DNA from: Sphingorhabdus sp. EL138
Lineage (GTDB): Bacteria > Pseudomonadota > Alphaproteobacteria > Sphingomonadales > Sphingomonadaceae
Direction: 5' to 3'
DNA length: 46,484 nt
NCBI RefSeq assembly: GCF_945862485.1
Contig: NZ_CAMAYF010000015.1
Location: 1 to 46,484 of the forward strand
Shown here piece by piece: positions 28,676 through 37,796 of this stretch. The notes under the pieces are model-generated. The model saw only the letters and a list, made by a program, of their open reading frames with translations. It was not told the DNA's origin and searched no databases. The position numbers and the translations under genes were made by a program. Positions within the stretch are counted from its first letter, which is position 1. Each line of letters opens with the position of its first letter.

Positions 28676-30450
28676 TATCGTGTCTCTCCATTTGGTTTTT
28701 CGTTTGCAGCATTTGCTGCAGCATTTTTGTAAACGGGCCGTCCCGCGACCCATGTTTCTTGAACAACTGCATTACGCAATTCACGAGGGCTTGCAAGCAA
28801 AGGGTCGATATCAATCAAGATGAAGTCGGCATAATGCCCAGGCGTCAGTGAACCAAACTTACCTTCTGCAAAAGCAGCATATGCCGCGCCTGTCGTAAAA
28901 CCGGCAAGCGCCTGTTCGCGCGTAACGCGTTCTTCGGGGCGCCAGCCGCCAAAGGGTTGGCCTTCGGCATCTTCGCGCGTCATCGCGGCGGCAAGGCCAG
29001 CAAAGGGATCAGCCGATTCCACCGGCACGTCGGAACCAAAGGCGAGTGTACCCCCGGCGCGTGCAATTGACTGCCATGCATAGGCACCGTTCAGCCGTTC
29101 TGGCCCAAGCCGTGCCTGAGCCATCAAACGATCTGATGTCTGGTGTACGGGCTGCATTGAAGAAATAATTCCTTGCTTGCCAAGCTTTTGGAGATCCGCT
29201 GGATCAACAATCTGGACATGCTCAATCCGCCAGCGTTGATCTCCCTTATAGGTTTCGGATAATTCTTCGATGGCACTGATGACTTCCGCATTGGCGGCGT
29301 CGCCGATGGCGTGAACGGCCGTTTGGAAGCCGTCCATAGATGCGCGCACCAGAAGGTTTCGGATTTCCGCGCTCGCCAAAAATTGAAGACCCGTTTGCCC
29401 AGCGGCATCGGCATAAGGTTTTTTCAACCAAGCCCCGCGGCTGCCTAACGCTCCATCGAGATAGAGCTTTACCCCACCAAGCCGGAGCTTGTCATTATAC
29501 AACCAAGGGGTTGGCCGCGGACCCGCAATTGCTATCATGTTATCAATACCGCCCGCATAAGCGAAAATCCGTAATGTTAACCAGCCAGCATCCCCCGCTC
29601 GGCGATAGCTTTGCCAGTCCTCCATAGATGTGCCCATGTCGGCAATGGCGGTGATACCTAAGCTGTGCAGCTTTTTCTGCGCCTCACCCAAGGCAATATC
29701 GCGCTCCAGCGGCTTGGGTATTGGCACAAATTTGCCAACCAACTCCGCCGCGGCGTCAACAAATATGCCGCTTGGTTTTCCGCTGATAAGCTCAATACGT
29801 CCGCCTGGTGGTGATTTTGACGCGACATTTACGCCAGCGATTTCCATCGCGCGGCTGTTAGCCCAACCGGCATGGCCATCGACGCGCTCGAGCCAAACCG
29901 GACGGTCGCTGACAGCCGCGTTAAGGTCTTGTGCCGTCGGAAAGCGGCCAAGGCCCCATTTTTCTTGGTTCCAGCCACGCCCGATAATCCAGCGCCGTTC
30001 AGGATATTTCGAAGCATAAGCCTTTATCGCGGCCTGCGCTTCGGCAAGGCTATTCGTGGCCGAAAGGTCAAGCGTTAGTAATTGGAAACCAAGGCCCATG
30101 ACATGACCATGCGCGTCAATTAGGCCCGGTAACAATGTCGCACCGCGTCCGTCCAAACGGAAATCGAGCTGCTTGGGCAGCTTATCTTTTTTGGTGAGGA
30201 GCTCCGTTACCTTACCATCTCTGCCCACTAGCATGGCGTTAAACCGGATGACCTTGCCATCATTGTCGAGCGTAATGCCGTTGACATTTTCCACAAGCCC
30301 GTCGGCGAAAGCTGGCGAAGCAGCAGAACTCGCGAACAGGGCGATCGCGCATAACTTCAAGAATAGCCATTTCTTGTCTGACAAGAACGGGGCCTTGAAC
30401 GAGGACGGGACTTGTAGACAGAACGCCAGTGATAATGGGGCTTTTTTCAT
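28675..30450 (-). CDS. Exported amidohydrolase, YtcJ-like
   Basis: Metal-dependent amidohydrolase family-3 protein of up to 591 residues. Catalytic-site stretches are LIDAHGHVMGLG, a central HAIGDAANA and FGSDVPVESADPF. A signal peptide lies at about 27-50 (LFLKLCAIALFASSAASPAFA), placing the mature enzyme in the periplasm. The ATG at 30450 overlaps the upstream stop (ATGA), but leaves an unusually long positive N-region; a TTG at 30384 would give a conventional signal peptide (MSDKKWLFLK...). The substrate is unknown. Middle gene of the operon. Confidence 0.87.
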   Translation of the reverse strand: MKKAPLSLAFCLQVPSSFKAPFLSDKKWLFLKLCAIALFASSAASPAFADGLVENVNGITLDNDGKVIRFNAMLVGRDGKVTELLTKKDKLPKQLDFRLDGRGATLLPGLIDAHGHVMGLGFQLLTLDLSATNSLAEAQAAIKAYASKYPERRWIIGRGWNQEKWGLGRFPTAQDLNAAVSDRPVWLERVDGHAGWANSRAMEIAGVNVASKSPPGGRIELISGKPSGIFVDAAAELVGKFVPIPKPLERDIALGEAQKKLHSLGITAIADMGTSMEDWQSYRRAGDAGWLTLRIFAYAGGIDNMIAIAGPRPTPWLYNDKLRLGGVKLYLDGALGSRGAWLKKPYADAAGQTGLQFLASAEIRNLLVRASMDGFQTAVHAIGDAANAEVISAIEELSETYKGDQRWRIEHVQIVDPADLQKLGKQGIISSMQPVHQTSDRLMAQARLGPERLNGAYAWQSIARAGGTLAFGSDVPVESADPFAGLAAAMTREDAEGQPFGGWRPEERVTREQALAGFTTGAAYAAFAEGKFGSLTPGHYADFILIDIDPLLASPRELRNAVVQETWVAGRPVYKNAAANAANEKPNGETR

Positions 30451-31316
30451 CCTTTAGGCAATCTTTTCACAATCGCACTGGTATCCAGACGGCCGCCGCC
30501 CATATGCTGCACATCGGCGTAAAACTGGTCGATGATCGCGGTGATGGGCAGAGTTGCACCAACCGCGCGCGCTTCTTCGAATGCTAATCCAAGGTCTTTA
30601 CGCATCCAATCGACGGCAAAGCCAAAATCGAACTTATCCTCCGCCATACTGGCCCAGCGATTATCCATTTGCCAACTTTGCGCCGCGCCGCCGGAAATGG
30701 CTTCATATACCTTTGCAACGTCGAGTTCAGCGGACTGCGCAAACCGCAAAGCCTCTGATAAAGACTGGATGATACCAGCAAAGGCGATTTGATTGCACAT
30801 CTTGGTGATCTGCCCCGTACCGGGACCGCCGACATGTACAATACGTTTGGAATAAGCCGTAATAATGGGAGAGGCTGCCGCGACAGAGGCTTCTGTCCCG
30901 CCGCACATGATGGACAAGGTTCCGTTCTCGGCACCCGCCTGCCCACCGGTCACAGGCGCATCAACGATCAATAAACCCCGCGATTTCGCCTCGACACCGA
31001 GCTGTCGCGCAATGCGCGCGGAGACCGTTGTGTGATCGATGTACAGGCTGCCCTTAGTCATCGCCGAGAACGCTCCGTCGCGGCCAACCGTAACACCGGA
31101 CAAGTCATCATCTGTGCCGACGCAGCTAATCACGACCTCCGCATCTTTAGCCGCATCTGCTGGCGAGGTGGCAAGCGTACCACCATAAGCTTCGATCCAT
31201 TTTTCGGCCTTAGCGCGCGAACGATTATACACGGTCAATTCATGCCCGGCCTGTTTGAGATGCCGTGCCATCGGGCTGCCCATGACGCCCAATCCGATAA
31301 AAGCTATTTTGGTCAT
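30447..31316 (-). CDS. NAD(P)-dependent beta-hydroxyacid dehydrogenase (3-hydroxyisobutyrate dehydrogenase-like)
   Basis: Cytoplasmic oxidoreductase of 289 residues. The Rossmann motif IGLGVMGSPMA (7-17), the substrate-binding DAPVTGGQAGAENGTL (119-134) and catalytic Lys172 in GQITKMCNQ identify the beta-HAD family, which covers 3-hydroxyisobutyrate, tartronate semialdehyde and related reductases. The specific substrate is unclear. It is the first gene of the operon; its stop overlaps the start of the amidohydrolase gene. The divergent ilvA gene begins 56 nt away. Confidence 0.93.
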   Translation of the reverse strand: MTKIAFIGLGVMGSPMARHLKQAGHELTVYNRSRAKAEKWIEAYGGTLATSPADAAKDAEVVISCVGTDDDLSGVTVGRDGAFSAMTKGSLYIDHTTVSARIARQLGVEAKSRGLLIVDAPVTGGQAGAENGTLSIMCGGTEASVAAASPIITAYSKRIVHVGGPGTGQITKMCNQIAFAGIIQSLSEALRFAQSAELDVAKVYEAISGGAAQSWQMDNRWASMAEDKFDFGFAVDWMRKDLGLAFEEARAVGATLPITAIIDQFYADVQHMGGGRLDTSAIVKRLPKG

Positions 31317-31372
31317 CCTTTGGTCTTAATGGCTGTTTTCAGTTAACGCCAGATGCGTTAGGGCCATTTTAT

Positions 31373-32593
31373 ATGTCTGACCTATTGACCCTGGACCATG
31401 TCCGCGCCGCCCACGACCGTATTCGCGATTCCATCGTGGCTACGCCGACCCTGCACAGCCAGACTTTGTCGAAGTTGACCGGCGCAAATATTTACCTAAA
31501 ATTTGAAAATTTGCAGTTTACCGCAGCCTATAAGGAACGCGGTGCTCTAAACGCGATCCTGCTTCTTTCCGAGGAGCAGCGCAGCAAGGGCGTGATCGCG
31601 GCGTCCGCCGGCAACCATGCGCAGGGGCTGAGCTATCATGGTACGCGCCTTGGTATTCCGGTGACCATCGTAATGCCCGTGCCAACGCCAACGGTTAAGG
31701 TCATGCAGACCGAAAGCGTTGGCGGCAAAGTTGTGCTGTTTGGCGAAACTTTTGATGATGCCTACAAACATGCACGGCAACTGGAAGCTGAGCAAGGTTT
31801 GACCTTTGTGCACCCATTCGATGACCCGATTGTCGCCGCAGGGCAGGGTACTGTCGCGCTTGAAATGCTTGAGAGCATCCCGTCCCTTGATATGCTTGTT
31901 GTGCCTATTGGCGGCGGCGGCTTGCTATCTGGTATGGGGACGGCGGCGCGCGCGTTGAAGCCCGATATTGGGCTCATTGGGGTTCAAGCGGAGCTTTACC
32001 CATCAATGTATGCTTTGCTGAACAATCTGCAAATGCCTTGCGAAGGGGACACTTTGGCGGAGGGCATCGCGGTCAAAATACCGGGCACATTCACCAGCGA
32101 AGTTATCCGCAAGCTTGTGGACGAAATTGTCTTGGTGAATGAGGCGGAATTGGAAACCGCGGTCAGCCTGCTGCTACAGATTGAAAAGACAGTTGTTGAA
32201 GGTGCAGGTGCGGCGGGTCTTGCTGCGGTGATGGCCCATCCGGAGAAATTTGCAGGCAAGAATGTTGGCGTCGTCCTGTGCGGCGGCAATATCGATACAC
32301 GGTTGCTGGCGAACGTCCTTTTGCGAGACCTTGCGCGGTCGGGTCGCTTGGCGCGCTTGCGTTTAACTCTTCAGGACCGTCCCGGCGCGCTTTACAAGGT
32401 GATGCGCTTGTTCAACGAACATAATGTCAACATCATCGAAATTTACCATCAACGGATTTTTACGACCTTGCCAGCTAAGGGATTGATCACCGATATTGAA
32501 TGCGAAGCGCGGGATGCCAATCAATTACAAGGACTAGTTGATGGTTTGAATGTTGCTGGCTACAAAGTCGAACGGGTAGAGCTTAACAAGTAA
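31373..32593 (+). CDS. ilvA: Threonine ammonia-lyase with C-terminal ACT domain
   Basis: PLP enzyme converting threonine to 2-oxobutyrate, the first committed step to isoleucine. The 406-residue protein has the PLP lysine Lys54 in AAYKERGALN, the SAGNHAQG phosphate-binding region and GGGGLLSGMG. A single ACT domain (from about 330, RLRLTLQDRPGALYKVM) suggests allosteric control. The single-ACT, 400-residue type is common in alphaproteobacteria and intermediate between classical IlvA and TdcB, so the name follows function rather than strict orthology. Confidence 0.93.
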   Translation: MSDLLTLDHVRAAHDRIRDSIVATPTLHSQTLSKLTGANIYLKFENLQFTAAYKERGALNAILLLSEEQRSKGVIAASAGNHAQGLSYHGTRLGIPVTIVMPVPTPTVKVMQTESVGGKVVLFGETFDDAYKHARQLEAEQGLTFVHPFDDPIVAAGQGTVALEMLESIPSLDMLVVPIGGGGLLSGMGTAARALKPDIGLIGVQAELYPSMYALLNNLQMPCEGDTLAEGIAVKIPGTFTSEVIRKLVDEIVLVNEAELETAVSLLLQIEKTVVEGAGAAGLAAVMAHPEKFAGKNVGVVLCGGNIDTRLLANVLLRDLARSGRLARLRLTLQDRPGALYKVMRLFNEHNVNIIEIYHQRIFTTLPAKGLITDIECEARDANQLQGLVDGLNVAGYKVERVELNK

Positions 32594-32637
32594 AAAGGTA
32601 TGCCAAGCCAGACGGCAAATGCGCCTTTCAGCATAGG

Positions 32638-32666
32638 TTGAGCTGTGCATAAAAGGCAGGTAATGT
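32638..32666 (+). promoter_or_regulatory. Possible sigma-70 promoter of bpt
   Basis: TTGAGC and TAATGT hexamers are separated by exactly 17 nt and end 32 nt before the start codon. Good spacing, imperfect hexamers. Confidence 0.4.
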
Positions 32667-32698
32667 GTTAAAGACCATCGCGACCCAGCGGAGAGAAT

Positions 32699-33448
32699 AT
32701 GAGTGCACCAGTCCGTTTCCCGCGATTTTTTGTGACTAGCCCTGGCCCTTGTCCTTATTTACCGGGCAAAACCGAGCGGAAAGTTTTTACAGAGCTCAAC
32801 GGTAGCCATGCCGATGCATTGAACGAAGCGCTTGGTCGCATTGGTTTTCGTCGCAGTCAGAATGTCGCATACCGGCCAAGTTGCCTGGACTGTAAGGCAT
32901 GTGTATCGGTGCGCGTGCGAACGGACGAGTTCCGGCCGAATGCCACACAGCGCCGGATTTTGCGGCGCAACGCCGATTTGGTTGTGAGCGCCTGCCGCCC
33001 TTGGTCAACGACCGAGCAATATGATCTTTTGAGCCGCTACCTTTCCTCACGCCATCCCGACGGCGGCATGGCGAATATGGATGATATGGATTATGCGGAT
33101 ATGGTCGAACAATCGCCCGTGCGCAGCCAAGTGATTGAATATCGAGCCCCGCCGCGTTTCGGCCGGATTGGTGAATTGGTCGGCGCGTGCCTGACTGATC
33201 AGCAAAGCGACGGCATGTCGATGATCTATAGCTTTTACGATACCAAGATTGCAGGCCGATCCGGTCTCGGCAACTTTATCATCATGGACCACATCATGCG
33301 CGCAAAGGCCGCAGGGCTTCCTTACGTCTATTTGGGCTATTGGGTGAATGGTGCGGCACGGATGCATTATAAGACTCGCTACAAACCGCTGGAGCGCCTT
33401 GGGCCTGACGGGTGGGAATGTTTCGATCCCGATGCTGAGGCGGTTTAG
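32699..33448 (+). CDS. bpt: Aspartate/glutamate leucyltransferase
   Basis: Transfers leucine from Leu-tRNA to N-terminal Asp or Glu, marking proteins for ClpAP by the N-degron pathway. The 249 residues match the bacterial arginyl/leucyl transferase family: [19 protein letters not shown] at the N-terminus, [16 protein letters not shown] in the middle (conserved cysteines) and [17 protein letters not shown] near the end. GGAGAG precedes the ATG. It converges on the fRMsr gene with an 18-nt gap. Confidence 0.95.
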   Translation: MSAPVRFPRFFVTSPGPCPYLPGKTERKVFTELNGSHADALNEALGRIGFRRSQNVAYRPSCLDCKACVSVRVRTDEFRPNATQRRILRRNADLVVSACRPWSTTEQYDLLSRYLSSRHPDGGMANMDDMDYADMVEQSPVRSQVIEYRAPPRFGRIGELVGACLTDQQSDGMSMIYSFYDTKIAGRSGLGNFIIMDHIMRAKAAGLPYVYLGYWVNGAARMHYKTRYKPLERLGPDGWECFDPDAEAV

Positions 33449-33466
33449 AATTACTCCTTAGGCCAT

Positions 33467-33949
33467 TCAAATTCTGTCAGCGATAATCTCGGCGAGAATC
33501 TCAACGCCCTTTGCGTCTTCCGCATCAAAGCGGTTGAGTGTTGGGCTATCAAGGTCAATCACCGCGATAACCTTGCCATTGCGCTGCACAGGCACAACCA
33601 GTTCGGATGCGCTAATGGCATCGCAGGCAATATGGCCGGGGAAAGCGTGTACATCTGCCACCAATTGCGTCTCGCCGGATTGCGCCGCGGTGCCACAAAC
33701 ACCTGTGCCAAGGGGGATCCGAATGCACGCTACCTTCCCCTGAAAGGGGCCCAAGACAAGTTCACCATCGACCACGCGGTAGAAGCCCGTCCAGTTCACA
33801 TCCGGCAGATATTCCCAAAGCAAGGCCGCGATGTTCGCCATATTAGCGACAGCATCGGGCTCATCGCCGGTCAGAGCATCGGCAGCGCGCACCAGTTCGG
33901 CATATAGTTCGGCTTTGGGTGCTGAGGCATTAATTTCAAATGTGTACAT
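33467..33949 (-). CDS. Free methionine-(R)-sulfoxide reductase, GAF domain
   Basis: Reduces free Met-R-sulfoxide, part of oxidative damage repair. The single GAF domain fills 160 residues. Three cysteines, Cys75, Cys85 and Cys109, reproduce the spacing (10 and 24) of the catalytic cysteines of E. coli fRMsr (84, 94, 118), with the context PLGTGVCGTAA. This is strong support for an active fRMsr rather than a generic sensory GAF protein. It begins 12 nt past the arfB stop on the same strand, so the two are probably co-transcribed. Confidence 0.93.
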   Translation of the reverse strand: MYTFEINASAPKAELYAELVRAADALTGDEPDAVANMANIAALLWEYLPDVNWTGFYRVVDGELVLGPFQGKVACIRIPLGTGVCGTAAQSGETQLVADVHAFPGHIACDAISASELVVPVQRNGKVIAVIDLDSPTLNRFDAEDAKGVEILAEIIADRI

Positions 33950-33961
33950 CGTCTTGCCTTA

Positions 33962-34363
33962 TCAATCGAAACTGACCTTGCCACGGTTTTTCTTGATCGT
34001 GGAACGACCCTTTTTGGTATCAACTCGCCGCGCCTTGGCCGCCTTGCTTGGCTTGGTGGCGACGCGGCGGGGTTGGCGGACATGTGCGCGGTCGATGAGT
34101 TCGATGACCCGCGCGCGCGCATCCTGCCGATTGGCTTCGCGCGTGCGGTGGCTACGCGCGGTGACGATCAGTTCACCCGAAATCGTCATCTTGCTCCCCG
34201 CCAGAATCTTCAACTGGCGAAAGGCATAAGGCTGCAGACCTAATGCATAAACATCGACACGCAATTGGCAGGCGGTCGCAACCTTATTGACATTCTGCCC
34301 ACCCGGCCCGGTTGAAGCCAAGAAGGTTTCTTCGAGATATTCTTCGGGAAGGTCAAAGGCCAT
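33962..34363 (-). CDS. arfB: Alternative ribosome-rescue factor ArfB
   Basis: Peptidyl-tRNA hydrolase that rescues ribosomes stalled on mRNA without a stop codon. The 133-residue product has the catalytic GGQ (21-23) in STGPGGQNVNK but no codon-recognition domains, and ends in a basic, disordered tail (ARRVDTKKGRSTIKKNRGK) that in ArfB enters the empty mRNA channel. ATG 34363 is preferred; a GTG nine codons upstream is an alternative, and neither has a good ribosome site. Located between pirin and fRMsr, all on the minus strand. Confidence 0.93.
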   Translation of the reverse strand: MAFDLPEEYLEETFLASTGPGGQNVNKVATACQLRVDVYALGLQPYAFRQLKILAGSKMTISGELIVTARSHRTREANRQDARARVIELIDRAHVRQPRRVATKPSKAAKARRVDTKKGRSTIKKNRGKVSFD

Positions 34364-34432
34364 AATGACGGTTGTAACAGCCAACTCCACATTTTGCCAA
34401 TGTCACAACCGCTCGGCTAACGCTGAGGTGGA

Positions 34433-35146
34433 TTACCGCGAGTCCACCAGAACGATTTCGGCGTCCTCAATTGCGGTTATGGTTATGGTGCCTTCGCCGA
34501 TGGCCACACCGTCGCGGGCATGTGCATGCTGTCCGTCAATTTCAACCGCGCCGCTTGCTGGCACCATATAGGCATGCCGATTGGCGCCAACGGCATATTT
34601 CAGACTGTCACCGGCTTTGATCGTGGCCCCAAGCACGCGGGCGTCCGTGCGGATGGGTAAGGCATCATTATCTTCATCAAAGCCGCTGGCAAGGATTTTC
34701 CATGTGCCCGAACGGTCATTTTTGGGGAATGGCTTTGCACCCCAACTTGGTTCGCCGCCGGTACGATTTGGCATGATCCAGATTTGGAACAAGGTGGTGG
34801 TTTCATTTTCCAGATTGTATTCCGCATGGCGAATGCCACTGCCTGCGCTCATAACTTGAACATCGCCTGCCGCGGTGCGGCCTTCATTACCAAGACTGTC
34901 CTTGTGCGTGATGGCGCCCGTGCGGACATAAGTAATAATTTCCATGTTGGCATGTGGATGAGGTGGAAAGCCAGACTGCGGCGCGATCATGTCATCATTC
35001 CAGACGCGGATCGCACCCCAGCTCATCCGCGCTGCGTCGTGATAGTTGCCGAATGAAAAATGGTGATGTGCGTCAAGCCAGCCATGGTTCGCCGCGCCCA
35101 GCGTTTCAAAAGGACGAATTTCAAATTTGGTTTTTGCGTCGGTCAT
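34433..35146 (-). CDS. Pirin family protein
   Basis: Bicupin of 237 residues. The N-terminal cupin has the metal-binding pattern HPHANME (His63, His65, Glu69) and later GIRHAEYN (His and Glu), as in iron-binding pirins, some of which have quercetinase activity. The physiological role of bacterial pirins is unclear. The ATG at 35146 is preceded by GGAG at 8 nt and opens MTDAKTKFEIR; a longer frame upstream is not credible. A LysR-like remnant lies divergently next to it, the usual arrangement for a pirin gene and its regulator. Confidence 0.93.
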   Translation of the reverse strand: MTDAKTKFEIRPFETLGAANHGWLDAHHHFSFGNYHDAARMSWGAIRVWNDDMIAPQSGFPPHPHANMEIITYVRTGAITHKDSLGNEGRTAAGDVQVMSAGSGIRHAEYNLENETTTLFQIWIMPNRTGGEPSWGAKPFPKNDRSGTWKILASGFDEDNDALPIRTDARVLGATIKAGDSLKYAVGANRHAYMVPASGAVEIDGQHAHARDGVAIGEGTITITAIEDAEIVLVDSR

Positions 35147-35239
35147 GTCACGCACTCCATCGGCAGGGTGTTTTCCATGTGCCCAAGATAGTGCAGGATA
35201 TTGGTATTTAAATGGAAACATTAGAAACATATTGTTTCC

Positions 35240-35413
35240 AAAATCAATCTGCCTGATTTTGGGGCTTTGGGCATTCTTGCTTATGTGGTGGAGCACAAAA
35301 GCTTTACCAATGTAGTTTGTGGCGTTGCATCTGGTTATAGCTCTTCCGGCACCATTCGGCTTCATAGGGGAACTGCGCTTATAGAATATATGGTCGCGCA
35401 ACTCGGACGCTGA
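35240..35413 (+). pseudogene. Remnant of a LysR-type regulator
   Basis: In frame from 35240 the DNA reads KINLPDFGALGILAYVVEHKSFTNV, which resembles the first helix and turn of LysR regulators (N-x-L-x-x-x-F-V-x-V-V-E-x-x-S-F-T). The expected helix-turn-helix continuation (AA..L..S.SAVS) is absent and the frame stops after 57 codons. There is no start codon: an in-frame TAG lies just upstream. LysR genes are commonly divergent from pirin genes, as here. I read it as a decayed 5' fragment; the homology is by eye. Confidence 0.55.
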
Positions 35414-35696
35414 GGTTGTTTACATCCATAAGTTTCCGCCTTTGCAAATCTGTGCTTTCGATTCCGAAGGCAATTCCCACAAATGTTACACAGCAAATAA
35501 TAAAATTTACATTTTTCTAGAAGCTGTAGCTTCGGAAAAATAGTTATTTTCTGTGAACAAAAATATCACAATCCTTAAAAATCATAATATTAACGTCAAA
35601 TTCATCTTTCAGATTGGTTCCTGTTATGGTTAATGAGGTTCGAAGCACGGCTGGATGAATTCGCGCGGATCCGAGGGTTTGAACAGGGGGTTCCCT
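35414..35696 (+). promoter_or_regulatory. AT-rich upstream region of ctrA
   Basis: The 283 nt before ctrA are distinctly AT-rich compared with the rest of the window. They contain a GANTC (CcrM) methylation site GATTC (35460-35464), a palindrome GAAGCT-GT-AGCTTC (35520-35533) and several TTAA-type CtrA half-sites (for example TTAAC and TTAAT), but no perfect TTAA-N7-TTAA box. In Caulobacter the ctrA promoter is controlled by GANTC methylation and by CtrA itself; whether that applies here is inference. Confidence 0.45.
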
Positions 35697-36404
35697 ATGC
35701 GTGTTCTTTTGATTGAAGATGAACCTACCACGGCGAAGGCCATTGAACTCATGCTCGCCGCGGAAGGGTTCACTGTCTACAAGACTGCCTCTGGGGAGGA
35801 GGGTGTCGATCTCGGCATGCTCTATGATTATGACGTCATATTACTCGATTTGAACTTACCCGACCTGCACGGTTATGATGTTTTGAAACAACTGCGCGTA
35901 GGCAAAGTGCAAACGCCTGTGCTTGTTCTGTCAGGCATTAGTGAGATGGAAACTAAGGTTCGCTCCTTTGGTTTTGGGGCCGATGATTATGTCACTAAGC
36001 CATTTGACCGCGCTGAACTGATTGCGCGCATCCATGCGGTTGTGCGCCGATCAAAAGGTCATTCGCAGTCGGTCATCCGCACTGGTAAATTGTCAGTGAA
36101 CCTCGACAGCAAAACTGTTGAAGTCGATGGCAGCCGCGTGCACCTTACGGGCAAGGAATATGCGATGCTTGAGCTTTTGAGCCTGCGTAAAGGCACTACG
36201 CTGACTAAGGAAATGTTCTTGAACCATCTCTATGGCGGCAGGGACGAGCCCGAATGGAAAATTATCGACGTCTTCATCTGTAAACTTCGCAAGAAATTGG
36301 CTCTGGCCAGTGGAGGCGAAAATTATATCGAAACGGTGTGGGGCCGTGGCTATGTGCTCCGCGATTCCGGCGAGGTAGAGCACTCGTCGCCGAAAGCGGC
36401 TTGA
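35697..36404 (+). CDS. ctrA: Cell-cycle response regulator CtrA
   Basis: OmpR-family response regulator of 235 residues controlling cell-cycle, flagellar and other genes in alphaproteobacteria. The receiver domain has the phospho-acceptor Asp51 ([10 protein letters not shown]), an acidic pocket at the N-terminus (IEDE) and Lys in TKPFDR. The DNA-binding domain contains [17 protein letters not shown] and [15 protein letters not shown]. The C-terminus ends KAA, the Ala-Ala degron recognised by ClpXP in Caulobacter. ATG 35697 follows a G-rich ribosome site; an in-frame ATG 14 codons upstream is less likely. Confidence 0.97.
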   Translation: MRVLLIEDEPTTAKAIELMLAAEGFTVYKTASGEEGVDLGMLYDYDVILLDLNLPDLHGYDVLKQLRVGKVQTPVLVLSGISEMETKVRSFGFGADDYVTKPFDRAELIARIHAVVRRSKGHSQSVIRTGKLSVNLDSKTVEVDGSRVHLTGKEYAMLELLSLRKGTTLTKEMFLNHLYGGRDEPEWKIIDVFICKLRKKLALASGGENYIETVWGRGYVLRDSGEVEHSSPKAA

Positions 36405-36429
36405 TCTAGACTTCTTGGCTATGTGTGGC

Positions 36430-37758
36430 TTAACGCCGTGGCGGCAGACCTGCGAAAGTGATCATGCTTTCCGCGCCTTTCGCACTTAATGCACTGACGC
36501 CCACAAAATGATCATCAACGATTAAGCTCTCCAGCACTGTTTCGGTGCCCTGCAGTTCGCGGACAAAGCTCCAATCCTGTGCATCGGCGCGGCGTTGATA
36601 TACGCGATAGGCTTGCGCGCCCGGGCTTGCGTCCCATTTGACAGTGGTGTTGGAGGTAACTGCGCCGCCCAATATCGCCGATGCAGGCGCTGGCGGCGCA
36701 TCGGCCAAGGCCGTTGCCGTCAGGACATTCAACATGGTCACCTTGGTCAAATAATCGAAGTCCATCTTGTCGACGGTGTCGCCATATTCAATGCCATTTT
36801 CGGTGCGCACATCCTGATGCTGGTGATGGTAATTTTCGACGCCCACGGTGTAACGGATGGCCGGAAAACCAAGCTCTAGCGCTGGCAAATGGTCCCCGCC
36901 GCGTGCAAAGCGATCAGGACGGCGAACGCCAAAGACATCCAGTGCCACGTCCGGATAGGCTTTGGCGGCAAGCGTATCGGCATAACGCATGAGCGAACGG
37001 CTTGGGCCGTCATCTTCGCCGCCGCTGTTGCGGCGCGCCATTTGCCCCGCCAGATCTTCTGATGCGCGAATGCCTTCGCTGAAGACCCGTACGACATTAT
37101 CAACCTTGCGCCCGTCCGTGCCAAGCGTGCCGCCGACAATATCATTGTTCAACATGGCGCTGACTTTCCAGCCACGTTCCTTAGCGGTTTCGGCGAGCAG
37201 CCGTCCACCCATCAGGCCCTGTTCTTCGCCTGATAGCAAAGCAAAGACAATCGTCGCCTCATTCTGTGGCTGCTGAGACATGATACGCGCAGCCTCAATC
37301 ACCAATGCGCTGCCCGAACCATCGTCGTTTGCGCCGGGTGCATCTTGGGTAAAGTCCATCACATCGGAAACGCGGCTATCGATATGGCCGGCGATAATGA
37401 TGACATGGTCCCAGCCCATTTTGCCGGGTTTGATTGCGAGCACGTTGACAATATTTACGCCATTTGGAATGCGCGGGCCCGACATGTTGCGTTCAAGATA
37501 TTCGGTCTGCAGGCAGCCATTGCACGCCTTGGCGATTTTCGCGAATTCACTGTGCGCCCATTTGCGGGCCGCGCCGATGCCGCGTTTCGGATCCGTTGCC
37601 GATGACAATGTATGGCGCGTGCCAAAGCTGACGAGTTTTTCAACGTCAGCCTTCAGTCGTTCTGGCTTCGCCTCTTTTGGGGGGCTGGCATATGCGGCCA
37701 TGGGGGACGCGAAGCCGATAGCGATAAAGCCTGCCAATGCGCATAGTTTTTTCATCAT
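36430..37758 (-). CDS. M28 family exported metallopeptidase
   Basis: Zinc aminopeptidase-like enzyme of 442 residues with a signal peptide (LCALAGFIAIGFASPMAAYA). Metal ligands are in place: His125-x-Asp127 (AGHIDSR), Asp145 (GANDDGSG) and Glu178-Glu179 (LSGEEQG). After the peptidase domain a region from about 360 (VKWDASPGAQAYRVYQRRA) looks like a fibronectin-type III fold. It probably trims peptides in the periplasm or outside the cell. It is convergent with ctrA, 25 nt apart, and lies downstream of the saccharopine-dehydrogenase-like gene on the same strand. Confidence 0.93.
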   Translation of the reverse strand: MMKKLCALAGFIAIGFASPMAAYASPPKEAKPERLKADVEKLVSFGTRHTLSSATDPKRGIGAARKWAHSEFAKIAKACNGCLQTEYLERNMSGPRIPNGVNIVNVLAIKPGKMGWDHVIIIAGHIDSRVSDVMDFTQDAPGANDDGSGSALVIEAARIMSQQPQNEATIVFALLSGEEQGLMGGRLLAETAKERGWKVSAMLNNDIVGGTLGTDGRKVDNVVRVFSEGIRASEDLAGQMARRNSGGEDDGPSRSLMRYADTLAAKAYPDVALDVFGVRRPDRFARGGDHLPALELGFPAIRYTVGVENYHHQHQDVRTENGIEYGDTVDKMDFDYLTKVTMLNVLTATALADAPPAPASAILGGAVTSNTTVKWDASPGAQAYRVYQRRADAQDWSFVRELQGTETVLESLIVDDHFVGVSALSAKGAESMITFAGLPPRR

Positions 37759-37796
37759 CGTTCCTGTCCTATCCCGTCCGGCGCAAGAGGGCGTTT

